5,129 nt of DNA from Candidatus Aminicenantota bacterium (lineage in GTDB: Bacteria > Acidobacteriota > Aminicenantia > Aminicenantales > Aminicenantaceae): contig JAUXEH010000237.1 in NCBI GenBank assembly GCA_030620655.1, positions 1 to 5,129 of the forward strand, read 5' to 3'. The notes under the pieces are model-generated. The model was not told where the DNA came from and searched no databases. It saw only the letters and a list, made by a program, of their open reading frames with translations. The position numbers and the translations under genes were made by a program. How positions within the stretch are numbered: position 1 is the first letter of the stretch; the number at the start of each line of letters is the position of its first letter. Shown one piece after another: positions 1 through 5,129 of the stretch.

Positions 1-159
1 GCCCTCTTCTTCCTGTTTCGTCACGGATTTCTTGAAGTTCTTGATGCCTTCTCCCAGGGATTTCCCCAGTTCAGGCAGGCGGCGGGCACCGAAGATGATC
101 ACGATGATCAGCAGGATCAGGAGCATTTCCGGCAGTCCGAGTGTTCCGAATAAAAACAT
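1..159 (-). CDS. tatA: TatA/TatE-family twin-arginine translocase subunit (C-terminus cut by window edge)
   Basis: This is a pore-forming component of the Tat system, which moves folded proteins bearing twin-arginine signal peptides across the inner membrane, working with TatC (and TatB). Visible in the sequence are 53 codons from ATG at 159-157 to the left edge with no stop. A short N-terminal stretch (MFLFGTLGLPE) leads into one hydrophobic transmembrane helix of about residues 11-23. The hinge FGARRLPELG (residues 23-32) and the start of the amphipathic helix (KSLGEGIKNFKKS, residues 33-45) follow, then a charged tail beginning KQEEEG. This order, and the F-G..LPELG..LG..I..FKK pattern, is the TatA/E signature; TatB normally differs around the hinge. 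The hinge has Arg-Arg where many TatA proteins have Lys. Family members are usually about 55-90 residues, so little is missing. The start is supported by a strong GGAGG five bases upstream. It is divergent from lepA, and whether tatC follows lies outside the window. Confidence 0.92.
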   Translation of the reverse strand, partial: MFLFGTLGLPEMLLILLIIVIIFGARRLPELGKSLGEGIKNFKKSVTKQEEEG

Positions 160-164
160 GAATA

Positions 165-170
165 CCTCCA
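165..170 (-). promoter_or_regulatory. Ribosome binding site of tatA
   Basis: On the minus strand TGGAGG lies five bases before the ATG at 159. It is a near-consensus Shine-Dalgarno sequence and fixes the tatA start. It contrasts with the absence of such a site in front of the divergent lepA gene. Confidence 0.8.
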
Positions 171-184
171 CAAATACCGTACCC

Positions 185-213
185 AAGGTACTCGAGTCCC
201 CCTCAAAAGTCAA
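185..213 (-). promoter_or_regulatory. Possible sigma-70-type promoter for tatA
   Basis: On the minus strand TTGACT (213-208; 5 of 6 matches to TTGACA) is followed after 17 bases by TACCTT (190-185; 3 of 6 matches, keeping the important T-A and final T). Spacing is ideal but the -10 box is weak. The proposed -10 overlaps a small perfect inverted repeat, GTACC-CAA-GGTAC (179-191), which could be an operator or coincidence. The orientation and position, about 30 bases before the start codon, suit tatA. Confidence 0.35.
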
Positions 214-241
214 GAATCTCCATCTTCGGTGACTTGCATGG

Positions 242-270
242 TTAACAAAATGAAGATTAAAGTCCATAAT
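242..270 (+). promoter_or_regulatory. Likely sigma-70-type promoter for lepA
   Basis: TTAACA (242-247; 5 of 6 matches to the -35 consensus) is separated by exactly 17 bases from CATAAT (265-270; 5 of 6 matches to the -10 consensus). The stretch is AT-rich in otherwise GC-rich DNA and lies in the intergenic region between two divergent genes. Transcription would start near 277, leaving an untranslated leader of roughly 50 bases before the lepA ATG. The call rests on sequence match only. Confidence 0.6.
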
Positions 271-303
271 GATTCAGTGCTGTACAAGTATTGGCAGAAA
301 GTT

Positions 304-324
304 ATGCAAAGTATCAAAGCCTGA
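304..324 (+). other. Six-codon mini-ORF directly upstream of lepA (possible leader ORF)
   Basis: ATG at 304 opens a six-codon frame encoding M-Q-S-I-K-A and ends at TGA 322-324. That is six bases before, and in the same frame as, the lepA start. It would lie inside the transcript from the predicted promoter. Upstream there is only a weak purine stretch (GGCAGAAAG, 293-301). It may be chance, but lepA itself has no visible Shine-Dalgarno sequence, so ribosomes finishing this mini-ORF could in principle reinitiate at lepA. Confidence 0.2.
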
Positions 325-330
325 CCCCCA

Positions 331-2121
331 ATGAAAAGGATACGGAATTTTTCGATCATCGCCCACATAGATCACGGCAAGTCCACCCTGGCGGACCGCC
401 TGCTGATGGCGACCGGGGCGGTCACGGAGCGGGAGTTCCGCGACCAGGTCCTGGACACCATGGAGCTCGAGCGGGAGCGCGGCATCACCATCAAAGCCCA
501 GACCGCTCGACTCCGGTACTCCGCCGGTGACGGCCGGGAATACACACTCAACCTGATCGACACCCCCGGGCACGTCGACTTTTCTTATGAGGTGTCCCGC
601 AGCCTGGCGGCCTGTGAGGGGGCGCTCCTGATCGTCGACGCCTCTCAGGGGATCGAGGCCCAGACCCTGGCCAACACCTATCTGGCTATGCAGAACGATC
701 TGGTGCTTATCCTGGTCATCAACAAGATCGACCTGCCCCAGGCAGAGCCCGGTCCGGTGATGGAACAGGTGGAGCACATCATCGGAATCGGCCGGGAGGA
801 GGCCCTGCTGGTCAGCGCCAAGCAGGGGATCGGCGTGGAAGAGGTTCTCAGAAGCATTGTGGACCGCATCCCCGCTCCCCGGGGCGATCCCGGGGCACCC
901 CTCAAGGCCCTGCTCTTCGATTCCTGGTTCGATACGTACCGCGGCGTGGTGGTGCTGGCGCGTATCCATGACGGAGAGCTGGCGGTCGGAGACCGGATCG
1001 AGTTCATGTCCCAGAAGGCCGTATACGAGGTCGAGGAGGTGGGCTACTTGACACCGAAACTCCAGAAATCCGAACGCCTAACAACAGGGGAAGTCGGGTA
1101 TGTGATGGCCGGGATCAAGGACCTGGGGCACGCCCGCATCGGGGATACCATCACGCATGCACGACGGCCGACCACCACCCCCCTCCCCGGTTTCAAAGAG
1201 GCCAAGCCCATGGTGTTCTGCGGCATGTATCCCACCGCTGCGACAGGGGTGGAAGAGCTGCGCAAGGCGCTTGAGAAGCTGAGGCTTACCGACTTCTCCT
1301 TTCGCTACGAACCCGAGAACTCCCCGGCCCTGGGCATGGGGTTCCGCTGCGGCTTCCTGGGCCTCCTGCATCGGGAAATCATCCAGGAAAGGCTGGAGCG
1401 GGAGTTCGACCTCAACCTGCTCACCACGGCCCCCAACGTCAGCTTCCGGGTGACGCGGAACGACGGGACGGAGATCCAGGTGGAGAATCCTGCCCAGCTT
1501 CCACCGAGCTCCGAGATCCGGACCATCGCCGAGCCTGTCATCGAAGCCCTGATCCTGACTCCGGACCGCTACCTGGGATCGATGCTCAAGCTCCTGGAAA
1601 GCCGGCGCGGCGAGCAGAAGAAGATGGAGTACATCTCCAGCCAGCGGATCATCCTTACGTATCACCTCCCCCTGAACGAGATCGTGTTCGACTTCTACAA
1701 CCATCTGAAATCTCTCTCTCAAGGCTATGCCTCCCTGGACTATGAGTTCATCGGTTACCGCGAAGCGGACCTGGTCCGGCTCGACATACTGATCAACCGG
1801 GAGCCTGTGGACGCCCTGTCGCTGATTGTACACCGCGAAAAAGCCTTTACCCTGGGCCGCTCCCTGGTGCAGAAGTTGAAAGATGCCATCCCTCGCCAGC
1901 AGTACGAGGTGTCTTTGCAGGCGGCCCTGGGGAAGCGCGTGATCGCACGGGAATCCATCAAGGCGTACCGCAAGGACGTGCTGGCTAAGCTCTACGGCGG
2001 GGATTACACCCGCAAGATGAAACTGCTGGAAAAACAGAAGGCGGGCAAGAAGCGCATGAAAAAGGTGGGCCAGGTGGAGATCCCGCAGGAAGCCTTCATG
2101 GCCCTCCTCAAGATCAAATAG
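331..2121 (+). CDS. lepA: Elongation factor 4 (LepA), ribosome-associated translational GTPase
   Basis: LepA/EF4 is a GTPase that binds the ribosome. It has been linked to back-translocation, recovery under ionic stress and 30S subunit assembly. The 596-residue product is full length (E. coli LepA is 599). All GTPase motifs are present: G1 AHIDHGKS (11-18), G2 RGIT (50-53) in the switch region, G3 DTPGH (77-81), G4 NKID (131-134) and G5 SAK (162-164). EF-G-like domains II and III/V follow to about residue 485. The LepA-specific C-terminal domain closes the protein, with IARESIKAYRKDVLAKLYGG, then a Lys/Arg-rich helix and VGQVEIPQEAF (about 534-596). That domain separates it from EF-G, BipA and TetM. 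The start is forced: an in-frame TGA lies at 322-324 and MKRIRNFSIIAHIDHGKS matches the usual N-terminus. No Shine-Dalgarno sequence is visible (the preceding bases are CCCCCA). It is divergent from tatA. In E. coli lepA is followed by lepB, which is not the case here. Confidence 0.97.
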   Translation: MKRIRNFSIIAHIDHGKSTLADRLLMATGAVTEREFRDQVLDTMELERERGITIKAQTARLRYSAGDGREYTLNLIDTPGHVDFSYEVSRSLAACEGALLIVDASQGIEAQTLANTYLAMQNDLVLILVINKIDLPQAEPGPVMEQVEHIIGIGREEALLVSAKQGIGVEEVLRSIVDRIPAPRGDPGAPLKALLFDSWFDTYRGVVVLARIHDGELAVGDRIEFMSQKAVYEVEEVGYLTPKLQKSERLTTGEVGYVMAGIKDLGHARIGDTITHARRPTTTPLPGFKEAKPMVFCGMYPTAATGVEELRKALEKLRLTDFSFRYEPENSPALGMGFRCGFLGLLHREIIQERLEREFDLNLLTTAPNVSFRVTRNDGTEIQVENPAQLPPSSEIRTIAEPVIEALILTPDRYLGSMLKLLESRRGEQKKMEYISSQRIILTYHLPLNEIVFDFYNHLKSLSQGYASLDYEFIGYREADLVRLDILINREPVDALSLIVHREKAFTLGRSLVQKLKDAIPRQQYEVSLQAALGKRVIARESIKAYRKDVLAKLYGGDYTRKMKLLEKQKAGKKRMKKVGQVEIPQEAFMALLKIK

Positions 2122-2161
2122 GCCCAGCAGGCCGCGGTCCGCTTTTGATCTACCCGGCACC

Positions 2162-2190
2162 TTTACTCCCGGCATGCGATTCGTTATAGT
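2162..2190 (+). promoter_or_regulatory. Possible sigma-70-type promoter for mtnA-tsaD
   Basis: TTTACT (2162-2167; 4 of 6 matches) is followed after 17 bases by TATAGT (2185-2190; 5 of 6 matches). A start near 2197 would give a leader of about 115 bases containing the hairpin described separately. The -10 box is good and the -35 modest. It is the best candidate in this gap and the only gene pair it could serve is mtnA-tsaD. Confidence 0.4.
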
Positions 2191-2195
2191 GGGGG

Positions 2196-2292
2196 CAAGG
2201 CCCGCGGGAAGCGTTCCCCCCTCGAGGGGGAAGCTGTTCTATCTGTTCGCGGCCTGGAACCGGAGAGGATACGCGTAGAGCTTGAGACCTTG
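2196..2292 (+). ncRNA. Foldable 5' leader of mtnA (possible cis-regulatory RNA, family unknown)
   Basis: Downstream of the predicted promoter the RNA can form nested stems. An outer stem pairs AGGCC-C-GCG (2198-2206) with CGCGGCCT (2248-2255), with one bulged C. It encloses the strong hairpin at 2210-2235. A competing pairing, CAAGG (2196-2200) with CCTTG (2288-2292), could close the whole leader and excludes the inner end of the first stem, so two alternative folds are possible. mtnA homologues in Firmicutes are often under S-box (SAM) control, which makes a leader device plausible. I do not see the SAM-I core here and cannot assign any known family. The pairing was done by hand without energies. 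Confidence 0.25.
2210..2235 (+). terminator. Strong hairpin in the lepA-mtnA gap (weak terminator, attenuator or leader stem)
   Basis: AGC-G-TTCCCCC (2210-2220) pairs with GGGGGAAGCT (2226-2235) around the loop CTCGA (2221-2225), giving ten base pairs with one bulged G. It is by far the strongest local inverted repeat in the gap. What follows, GTTCTATCTGTTC (2236-2248), is moderately T-rich but not a clean T-tract, so intrinsic termination would be inefficient. It could end the lepA transcript, attenuate mtnA, or simply be part of a structured leader. Confidence 0.4.
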
Positions 2293-2313
2293 GACTTAAA
2301 AAAGAGATAGGGA

Positions 2314-3351
2314 ATGAGACCGACCATCGAGTGGAGGCAGGACCGGGTCATAATGATCGACCAGCGCAAGCTGCCGGGTGAAGAGGTGTATGTGGAATGT
2401 GCGGATCATGAACAGGTGGCACAGGCCATCGAAACCATGGTCATCCGTGGGGCTCCGGCCATCGGGGTGGCGGCTGCATACGGGATCGTCTTGGGGGTCA
2501 TGGGCTGGCCGGACGACAGCCAGCGGGAGGAGAGGTTCGTACGCGTCTACAGACGTTTGGAGGAAACCCGTCCCACGGCCCGAAACCTGTTCTGGGCCCT
2601 GGAGCAGATGAGGGATGTCTTTGCTGCGAACCGGACGTCGTCAGATCTTGCGGGGCTGCAAAGGGCCCTCCTGGACCGGGCACAGGCCATAGAGCAGGAG
2701 GATTTAGAGATGTGCCGCCGGATCGGCGGTTGGGGAAAAGCCCTGGTTCAGGGAGGGCAGACCATCCTGACCCACTGCAATGCCGGAGGCCTGGCCACAG
2801 CCGGATACGGGACCGCCTTGGGTGTGGTGCGCGCAGCATTTGCGGAACACCCGGACATCCTGGTCTATGCTGATGAGACCCGCCCGCTCCTCCAGGGTGC
2901 CCGCCTGACCTGCTGGGAGTTGGAGAGAGACGGGATCCCCGTTGTCCTCATCACGGACAACATGGCGGGGCATCTGATGCAGAAGAACGAGATCTCGCTG
3001 GTGCTGACCGGCGCTGACCGGATCGCCCGTAACGGCGACACGGCCAACAAGATCGGCACCTATGCCGTGGCGGTATTGGCCAGAGAGAACGGGATCCCCT
3101 TCTATGTGGCCGCTCCCATGAACACGATCGACTTCTCCCTGACCGGAGGAGACCAGATTCCCATCGAGGAACGCCATCCGGATGAGGTGCGCAAGGTCGG
3201 GGACTGTCTCATCGCACCTCCGCAGGTCAGAGTCAGGAATCCCGCCTTCGATGTGACGCCGGCGCGGTTCGTCACGGCCATCATAACGGAGCGCGGGATC
3301 GTGTATCCGCCCTTCGAGGACTCGCTGGAGGCTCTCCGGAGATCCTCATAG
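2314..3351 (+). CDS. mtnA: Methylthioribose-1-phosphate isomerase (MtnA)
   Basis: MtnA converts 5-methylthioribose 1-phosphate to 5-methylthioribulose 1-phosphate in methionine salvage, recycling the methylthioadenosine left by polyamine synthesis and other SAM-using reactions; it is cytoplasmic. The 345 residues are a normal full length. Visible motifs are the TIEW start and IDQRKLPGEEVYVE segment (about 4-28), RGAPAIGVAAAYG (45-57), the THCNAGGLATAGYGTALGV segment holding the expected catalytic Cys155, TGADRIARNGDTANKIGT (232-249) holding the expected acid Asp235, and APMNTID (267-273). These set it apart from the related eIF2B subunits and ribose-1,5-bisphosphate isomerase, although the superfamily is close. 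An in-frame TAG at 2308-2310 rules out a longer start. The purine-rich AAAGAGATAGGGA directly before the ATG supplies a ribosome site at close spacing. tsaD follows after ten bases. No kinase or phosphorylase partner (mtnK, mtnP) is visible in the window. Confidence 0.95.
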   Translation: MRPTIEWRQDRVIMIDQRKLPGEEVYVECADHEQVAQAIETMVIRGAPAIGVAAAYGIVLGVMGWPDDSQREERFVRVYRRLEETRPTARNLFWALEQMRDVFAANRTSSDLAGLQRALLDRAQAIEQEDLEMCRRIGGWGKALVQGGQTILTHCNAGGLATAGYGTALGVVRAAFAEHPDILVYADETRPLLQGARLTCWELERDGIPVVLITDNMAGHLMQKNEISLVLTGADRIARNGDTANKIGTYAVAVLARENGIPFYVAAPMNTIDFSLTGGDQIPIEERHPDEVRKVGDCLIAPPQVRVRNPAFDVTPARFVTAIITERGIVYPPFEDSLEALRRSS

Positions 3352-3357
3352 GGACGG
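3350..3357 (+). promoter_or_regulatory. Ribosome binding site of tsaD
   Basis: AGGGACGG begins within the mtnA TAG stop codon and lies four bases before the tsaD ATG at 3362. The overlap of the stop with the Shine-Dalgarno sequence suggests the two genes are translated from one message, probably coupled. Confidence 0.6.
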
Positions 3358-3361
3358 AAAT

Positions 3362-4363
3362 ATGAAGATTCTGGGGATCGAGACCTCGTGCGATGAGACC
3401 TCCGCTGCGGTGGTGGACCACGAGCTGTGCCTCCTAAGCAATGTCGTTCTCTCACAGGATGAGATCCATGCCCCCTACGGCGGGATCGTACCCGAACTGG
3501 CGTCCCGCCGGCACATCCGTTCCATAGCATATGTGGTGGGCGAATGTCTGGAGTGCTCCGGACTGCGGATCGATGAGATCGAGGCCTTTGCCGTGACCCA
3601 GGGCCCGGGCCTGATCGGCTCCCTGCTGGTCGGCCTCTCCTTTGCCAAGGGACTGGCCTACACCCACGGCAGGCCTCTGGTCCCGGCCGACCACTTGGAG
3701 TCCCACATATATTCGGCGTTCATCGAGAACCGGGATATCACCTATCCGATCCTGGCGCTCCTGGTCAGTGGGGGGCACACATCTCTTTTCGAGCTCAAGG
3801 GGCCGCTGAACTTCAGATTGCTCGCCAAGACCCGGGACGATGCCGCAGGAGAGGCCCTGGACAAGATCGCAAAATTCCTCGGCCTGGGCTACCCCGGCGG
3901 CCCGGTTATCGATCGGCTGGCCTCCGAGGGGGATCCGGAGCGTTTCCCGTTTGCGCGGCCCCAGATGTCCGATGGAAGCCTGGATTTTAGCTTCAGCGGG
4001 TTCAAGACCGCGGGCCTCCGGCAGATCCGCAAACTCGGGATCACCCGGGCACATCCGGATTTCCTGGATTTCATCGCCAGTTTCGAGGCAGGCGTGATCC
4101 GGGCCCTGCTCTACAACCTTGACCAGGCCATTCACCACGTCGAGCCGCGGTCCCTGATCCTGTGTGGAGGAGTGGCCCGGAACAGCAAGCTCCGTGAGCA
4201 GTTCCTGGAGCTGGCTGAAAACCGGGGGGTACCGGGTTATGTCCCCTCTCCCGAACTGTGCACGGACAACGCTGCTATGGTGGCGGCCTTGGCTCACGAG
4301 AAGCTCAAGAATGATCACTCTCCGGGCCTCGACCTGACCCTCAACGCATACTCACGGCGCTAG
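3362..4363 (+). CDS. tsaD: tRNA N6-adenosine threonylcarbamoyltransferase (TsaD/Kae1/Gcp family)
   Basis: TsaD, with TsaB and TsaE, transfers the threonylcarbamoyl group made by TsaC onto A37 of tRNAs that read ANN codons (t6A), which is needed for accurate decoding. The 333 residues are full length. The ASKHA fold is shown by GIETSCDETSAAVVD (5-19) and PYGGIVPELASRRH (38-51). QGPGLIGSLLVGLSFAKGLA (80-99) follows, then metal ligands His111 and His115 in DHLESHIYSAF, LLVSGGHT (133-140), and DDAAGEALDKIAKFLGLGYP (159-178). FSFSGFKTA (209-217), CGGVARNSKLR (268-278) and the third metal ligand Asp302 in TDNAAM complete it. Older databases mislabel this family as O-sialoglycoprotein endopeptidase. 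The start gives the canonical MKILGIETSCDETS N-terminus. It lies ten bases after mtnA and is probably in the same operon; tsaB, tsaC and tsaE are not in the window. It converges on the lipoprotein gene with a 22-base gap. Confidence 0.96.
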   Translation: MKILGIETSCDETSAAVVDHELCLLSNVVLSQDEIHAPYGGIVPELASRRHIRSIAYVVGECLECSGLRIDEIEAFAVTQGPGLIGSLLVGLSFAKGLAYTHGRPLVPADHLESHIYSAFIENRDITYPILALLVSGGHTSLFELKGPLNFRLLAKTRDDAAGEALDKIAKFLGLGYPGGPVIDRLASEGDPERFPFARPQMSDGSLDFSFSGFKTAGLRQIRKLGITRAHPDFLDFIASFEAGVIRALLYNLDQAIHHVEPRSLILCGGVARNSKLREQFLELAENRGVPGYVPSPELCTDNAAMVAALAHEKLKNDHSPGLDLTLNAYSRR

Positions 4364-4385
4364 GCGGCCCCTCGAGATTTGTGGG

Positions 4386-5129
4386 TTATTTCAGGTAGGT
4401 GCGGGCGCCTGCAAAACGTCTGCGGAAATAGGCGGAATTCAGGGAATCCACCCGGATCTTTTTGCTTTTTCCCGGGGCGTGGATAAAACTGTCCCCTCCG
4501 GTGAAGATCCCCACATGGGTTATCCGGGCGCTGCTCGAGGTTCGGAAGAAGACCAGATCGCCCCGGCCCAGCTGACTTTCGGAAACGGGTGTGCCCGCAG
4601 AGAACTGGGCCTGAGAAGAGCGGGGCAGGCTCAGGCCCACCAGGTTGTAGACGGCCATGGTAAGCCCGCTGCAGTCAAAACCGTTTTCAGGCGAAACACC
4701 CCCCCATTGATAGGGGATGCCCAGGAAACTTTGCGCCCTGCTCACGATCTCGTTCCGCAGATAATCCGTCCCCAATTCGGCCTCCCTGGCTACGGCCGAT
4801 GTCTTGGGGCTCACGATGTAGAATTCCTCTATCACTCCGCGAGTGCGGACTCGTTCGGCATGTTCCCGCGCCGACTCCCGGTCGGAGAAGTCTCCGAAGC
4901 GGACCTTGTAAAGCCCGGATTCATGCTTGAAGTAATAGGCGTTGAGCCCGAAGTCAGAGAGCGAGTGCGCCAGGAGGACCGCATTGTTCAGGTTACGGAA
5001 GGCCCCGACCTGGATGGTAAAGCCGGCCAGGGGACGTTCTTTTTCCAGAGAGGGAGGCGGGGCTTCTATGCCGACGGGCGGCTTCCGAGTGCAGCCGCCG
5101 ACCAGGACGACACCGAGCAGGATGACCGC
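4386..5129 (-). CDS. SPOR-domain NlpC/P60 peptidoglycan hydrolase lipoprotein (5' end beyond window)
   Basis: This is a predicted envelope-anchored cell-wall endopeptidase. The frame is open from the right edge to TAA at 4388-4386, giving 247 visible residues. Residues 1-13 (AVILLGVVLVGGC) are a lipoprotein signal ending in lipobox LVGGC, with lipidated Cys13 and Thr at +2, which under the E. coli rule favours the outer membrane. A Pro-rich linker (14-36) leads to a SPOR domain (about 37-105) with FTIQVGAF (37-44) and GLYKVRFGDFSD (72-83); such domains bind denuded septal glycan. The NlpC/P60 domain (about 126-247) has FLGIPYQWGG, catalytic Cys153 in FDCSG, His205 in THVGIF and His217 in FIHA, the usual Cys-His-His set. 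It likely cleaves peptide stems (D-Glu-diaminopimelate type). Only the first several residues (Met, Arg/Lys) lie outside the window. The GTG at 4835-4833 is an internal valine codon near the end of the SPOR domain and is not the start. Its promoter is outside the window. Confidence 0.9.
   Translation of the reverse strand, partial: AVILLGVVLVGGCTRKPPVGIEAPPPSLEKERPLAGFTIQVGAFRNLNNAVLLAHSLSDFGLNAYYFKHESGLYKVRFGDFSDRESAREHAERVRTRGVIEEFYIVSPKTSAVAREAELGTDYLRNEIVSRAQSFLGIPYQWGGVSPENGFDCSGLTMAVYNLVGLSLPRSSQAQFSAGTPVSESQLGRGDLVFFRTSSSARITHVGIFTGGDSFIHAPGKSKKIRVDSLNSAYFRRRFAGARTYLK

Larger units (their letters stand above)
2122..2313. other. Intergenic region between lepA and mtnA
   Basis: This 192-base gap has no credible ORF. 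Just after the lepA stop lie short GC-rich inverted repeats (GGCC-CAGCA-GGCC at 2121-2133 and GCG-GTC-CGC at 2134-2142) followed by TTTT at 2143-2146. The stems are only 3-4 bp, so this is at best a poor intrinsic terminator. A possible promoter (2162-2190) and a foldable leader (2196-2292) occupy the rest. No tRNA or recognised riboswitch core was seen by eye; I looked specifically for SAM-I and GEMM consensus elements and for the SRP RNA core. Confidence 0.6.

Noticed and set aside
32..232. A 66-codon plus-strand frame over tatA
   Set aside because: It is the complement of the tatA coding sequence, whose transmembrane helix and hinge motif are unmistakable on the minus strand.
291..308. A possible sigma-54 promoter (TTGGCA then TATGCA) upstream of lepA
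   Set aside because: The GG and GC elements are one base further apart than the strict sigma-54 spacing allows, and the expected base after TTGGCA is missing. The sigma-70-type pair at 242-270 fits better.
291..530. A plus-strand frame starting at TTG 291 that overlaps the lepA start
   Set aside because: After about 20 residues it is just the shifted frame of lepA (runs of Gly, Pro, Arg and His). There is no ribosome site and no motif.
274..969. A 231-codon minus-strand frame opposite the start of lepA
   Set aside because: It is antisense to the LepA GTPase domain and would run through the lepA promoter region. The composition is rich in His/Gln/Gly with no domain pattern.
1078..2175. A 365-codon open frame on the minus strand opposite lepA
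   Set aside because: It lies almost wholly antisense to lepA, which has every family motif. The translation shows no domain pattern, only the biased composition expected from the complement of GC-rich coding DNA.
2196..2292. 6S RNA, SRP RNA, or SAM-I or c-di-GMP riboswitch in the mtnA leader
   Set aside because: The conserved cores of these families were looked for by eye and not found. Only generic stems are present, so no family name was given.
3452..4318. A 288-codon minus-strand open frame opposite tsaD
   Set aside because: It is wholly inside tsaD, has no recognisable motif and no sensible ribosome site, and is a by-product of codon bias on the true strand.
1..5129. CRISPR arrays, insertion sequences, phage genes, tRNA or rRNA genes, or a new defence system
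   Set aside because: No regularly spaced direct repeats, transposase or integrase motifs, tRNA-like cloverleaf or rRNA segments were seen. All substantial coding space is taken by conserved housekeeping genes.

Overview
This window is a compact stretch of bacterial chromosome carrying five protein genes. They are a divergent pair (tatA leftward, lepA rightward), then a rightward pair (mtnA-tsaD), then a leftward lipoprotein gene that runs off the right edge. The coding sequence is visibly GC-rich with dense gene packing. The last gene has a lipobox and a SPOR domain, which suggests a diderm (Gram-negative) bacterium. The general look of the proteins would fit a deltaproteobacterial (Desulfobacterota-like) or related lineage. 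That placement is an inference from protein flavour and neighbourhood, not from any search, and should be held loosely.

Layout: 1-159 (-) is the N-terminal 53 codons of a TatA/E-type twin-arginine translocase subunit, cut by the left edge. 160-330 is a divergent promoter region with a good sigma-70-type promoter facing lepA and a weaker one facing tatA. 331-2121 (+) is a complete lepA (elongation factor 4). 2122-2313 is a 192-base gap holding a possible promoter and a strongly foldable leader. 2314-3351 (+) is mtnA (methylthioribose-1-phosphate isomerase). 3362-4363 (+) is tsaD (t6A tRNA modification), only 10 bases downstream and probably co-transcribed with mtnA. After a 22-base convergent gap, 4386-5129 (-) encodes a SPOR plus NlpC/P60 peptidoglycan-hydrolase lipoprotein. 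Its reading frame stays open to the right edge, so any call starting at the internal GTG at 4835 loses the lipoprotein signal and the SPOR domain.

How the genes relate: these are mostly housekeeping functions (protein export, ribosome function, methionine salvage, tRNA modification, cell-wall remodelling) and do not form one obvious pathway. lepA and tsaD both serve translation. mtnA recycles the methylthioadenosine by-product of S-adenosylmethionine use. I found no rRNA, tRNA, CRISPR array, insertion sequence or phage signature, and no convincing undescribed system. The points most worth a second look are the SPOR-NlpC/P60 architecture, the structured mtnA leader, and the absence of a Shine-Dalgarno sequence at lepA together with a tiny in-frame upstream ORF.
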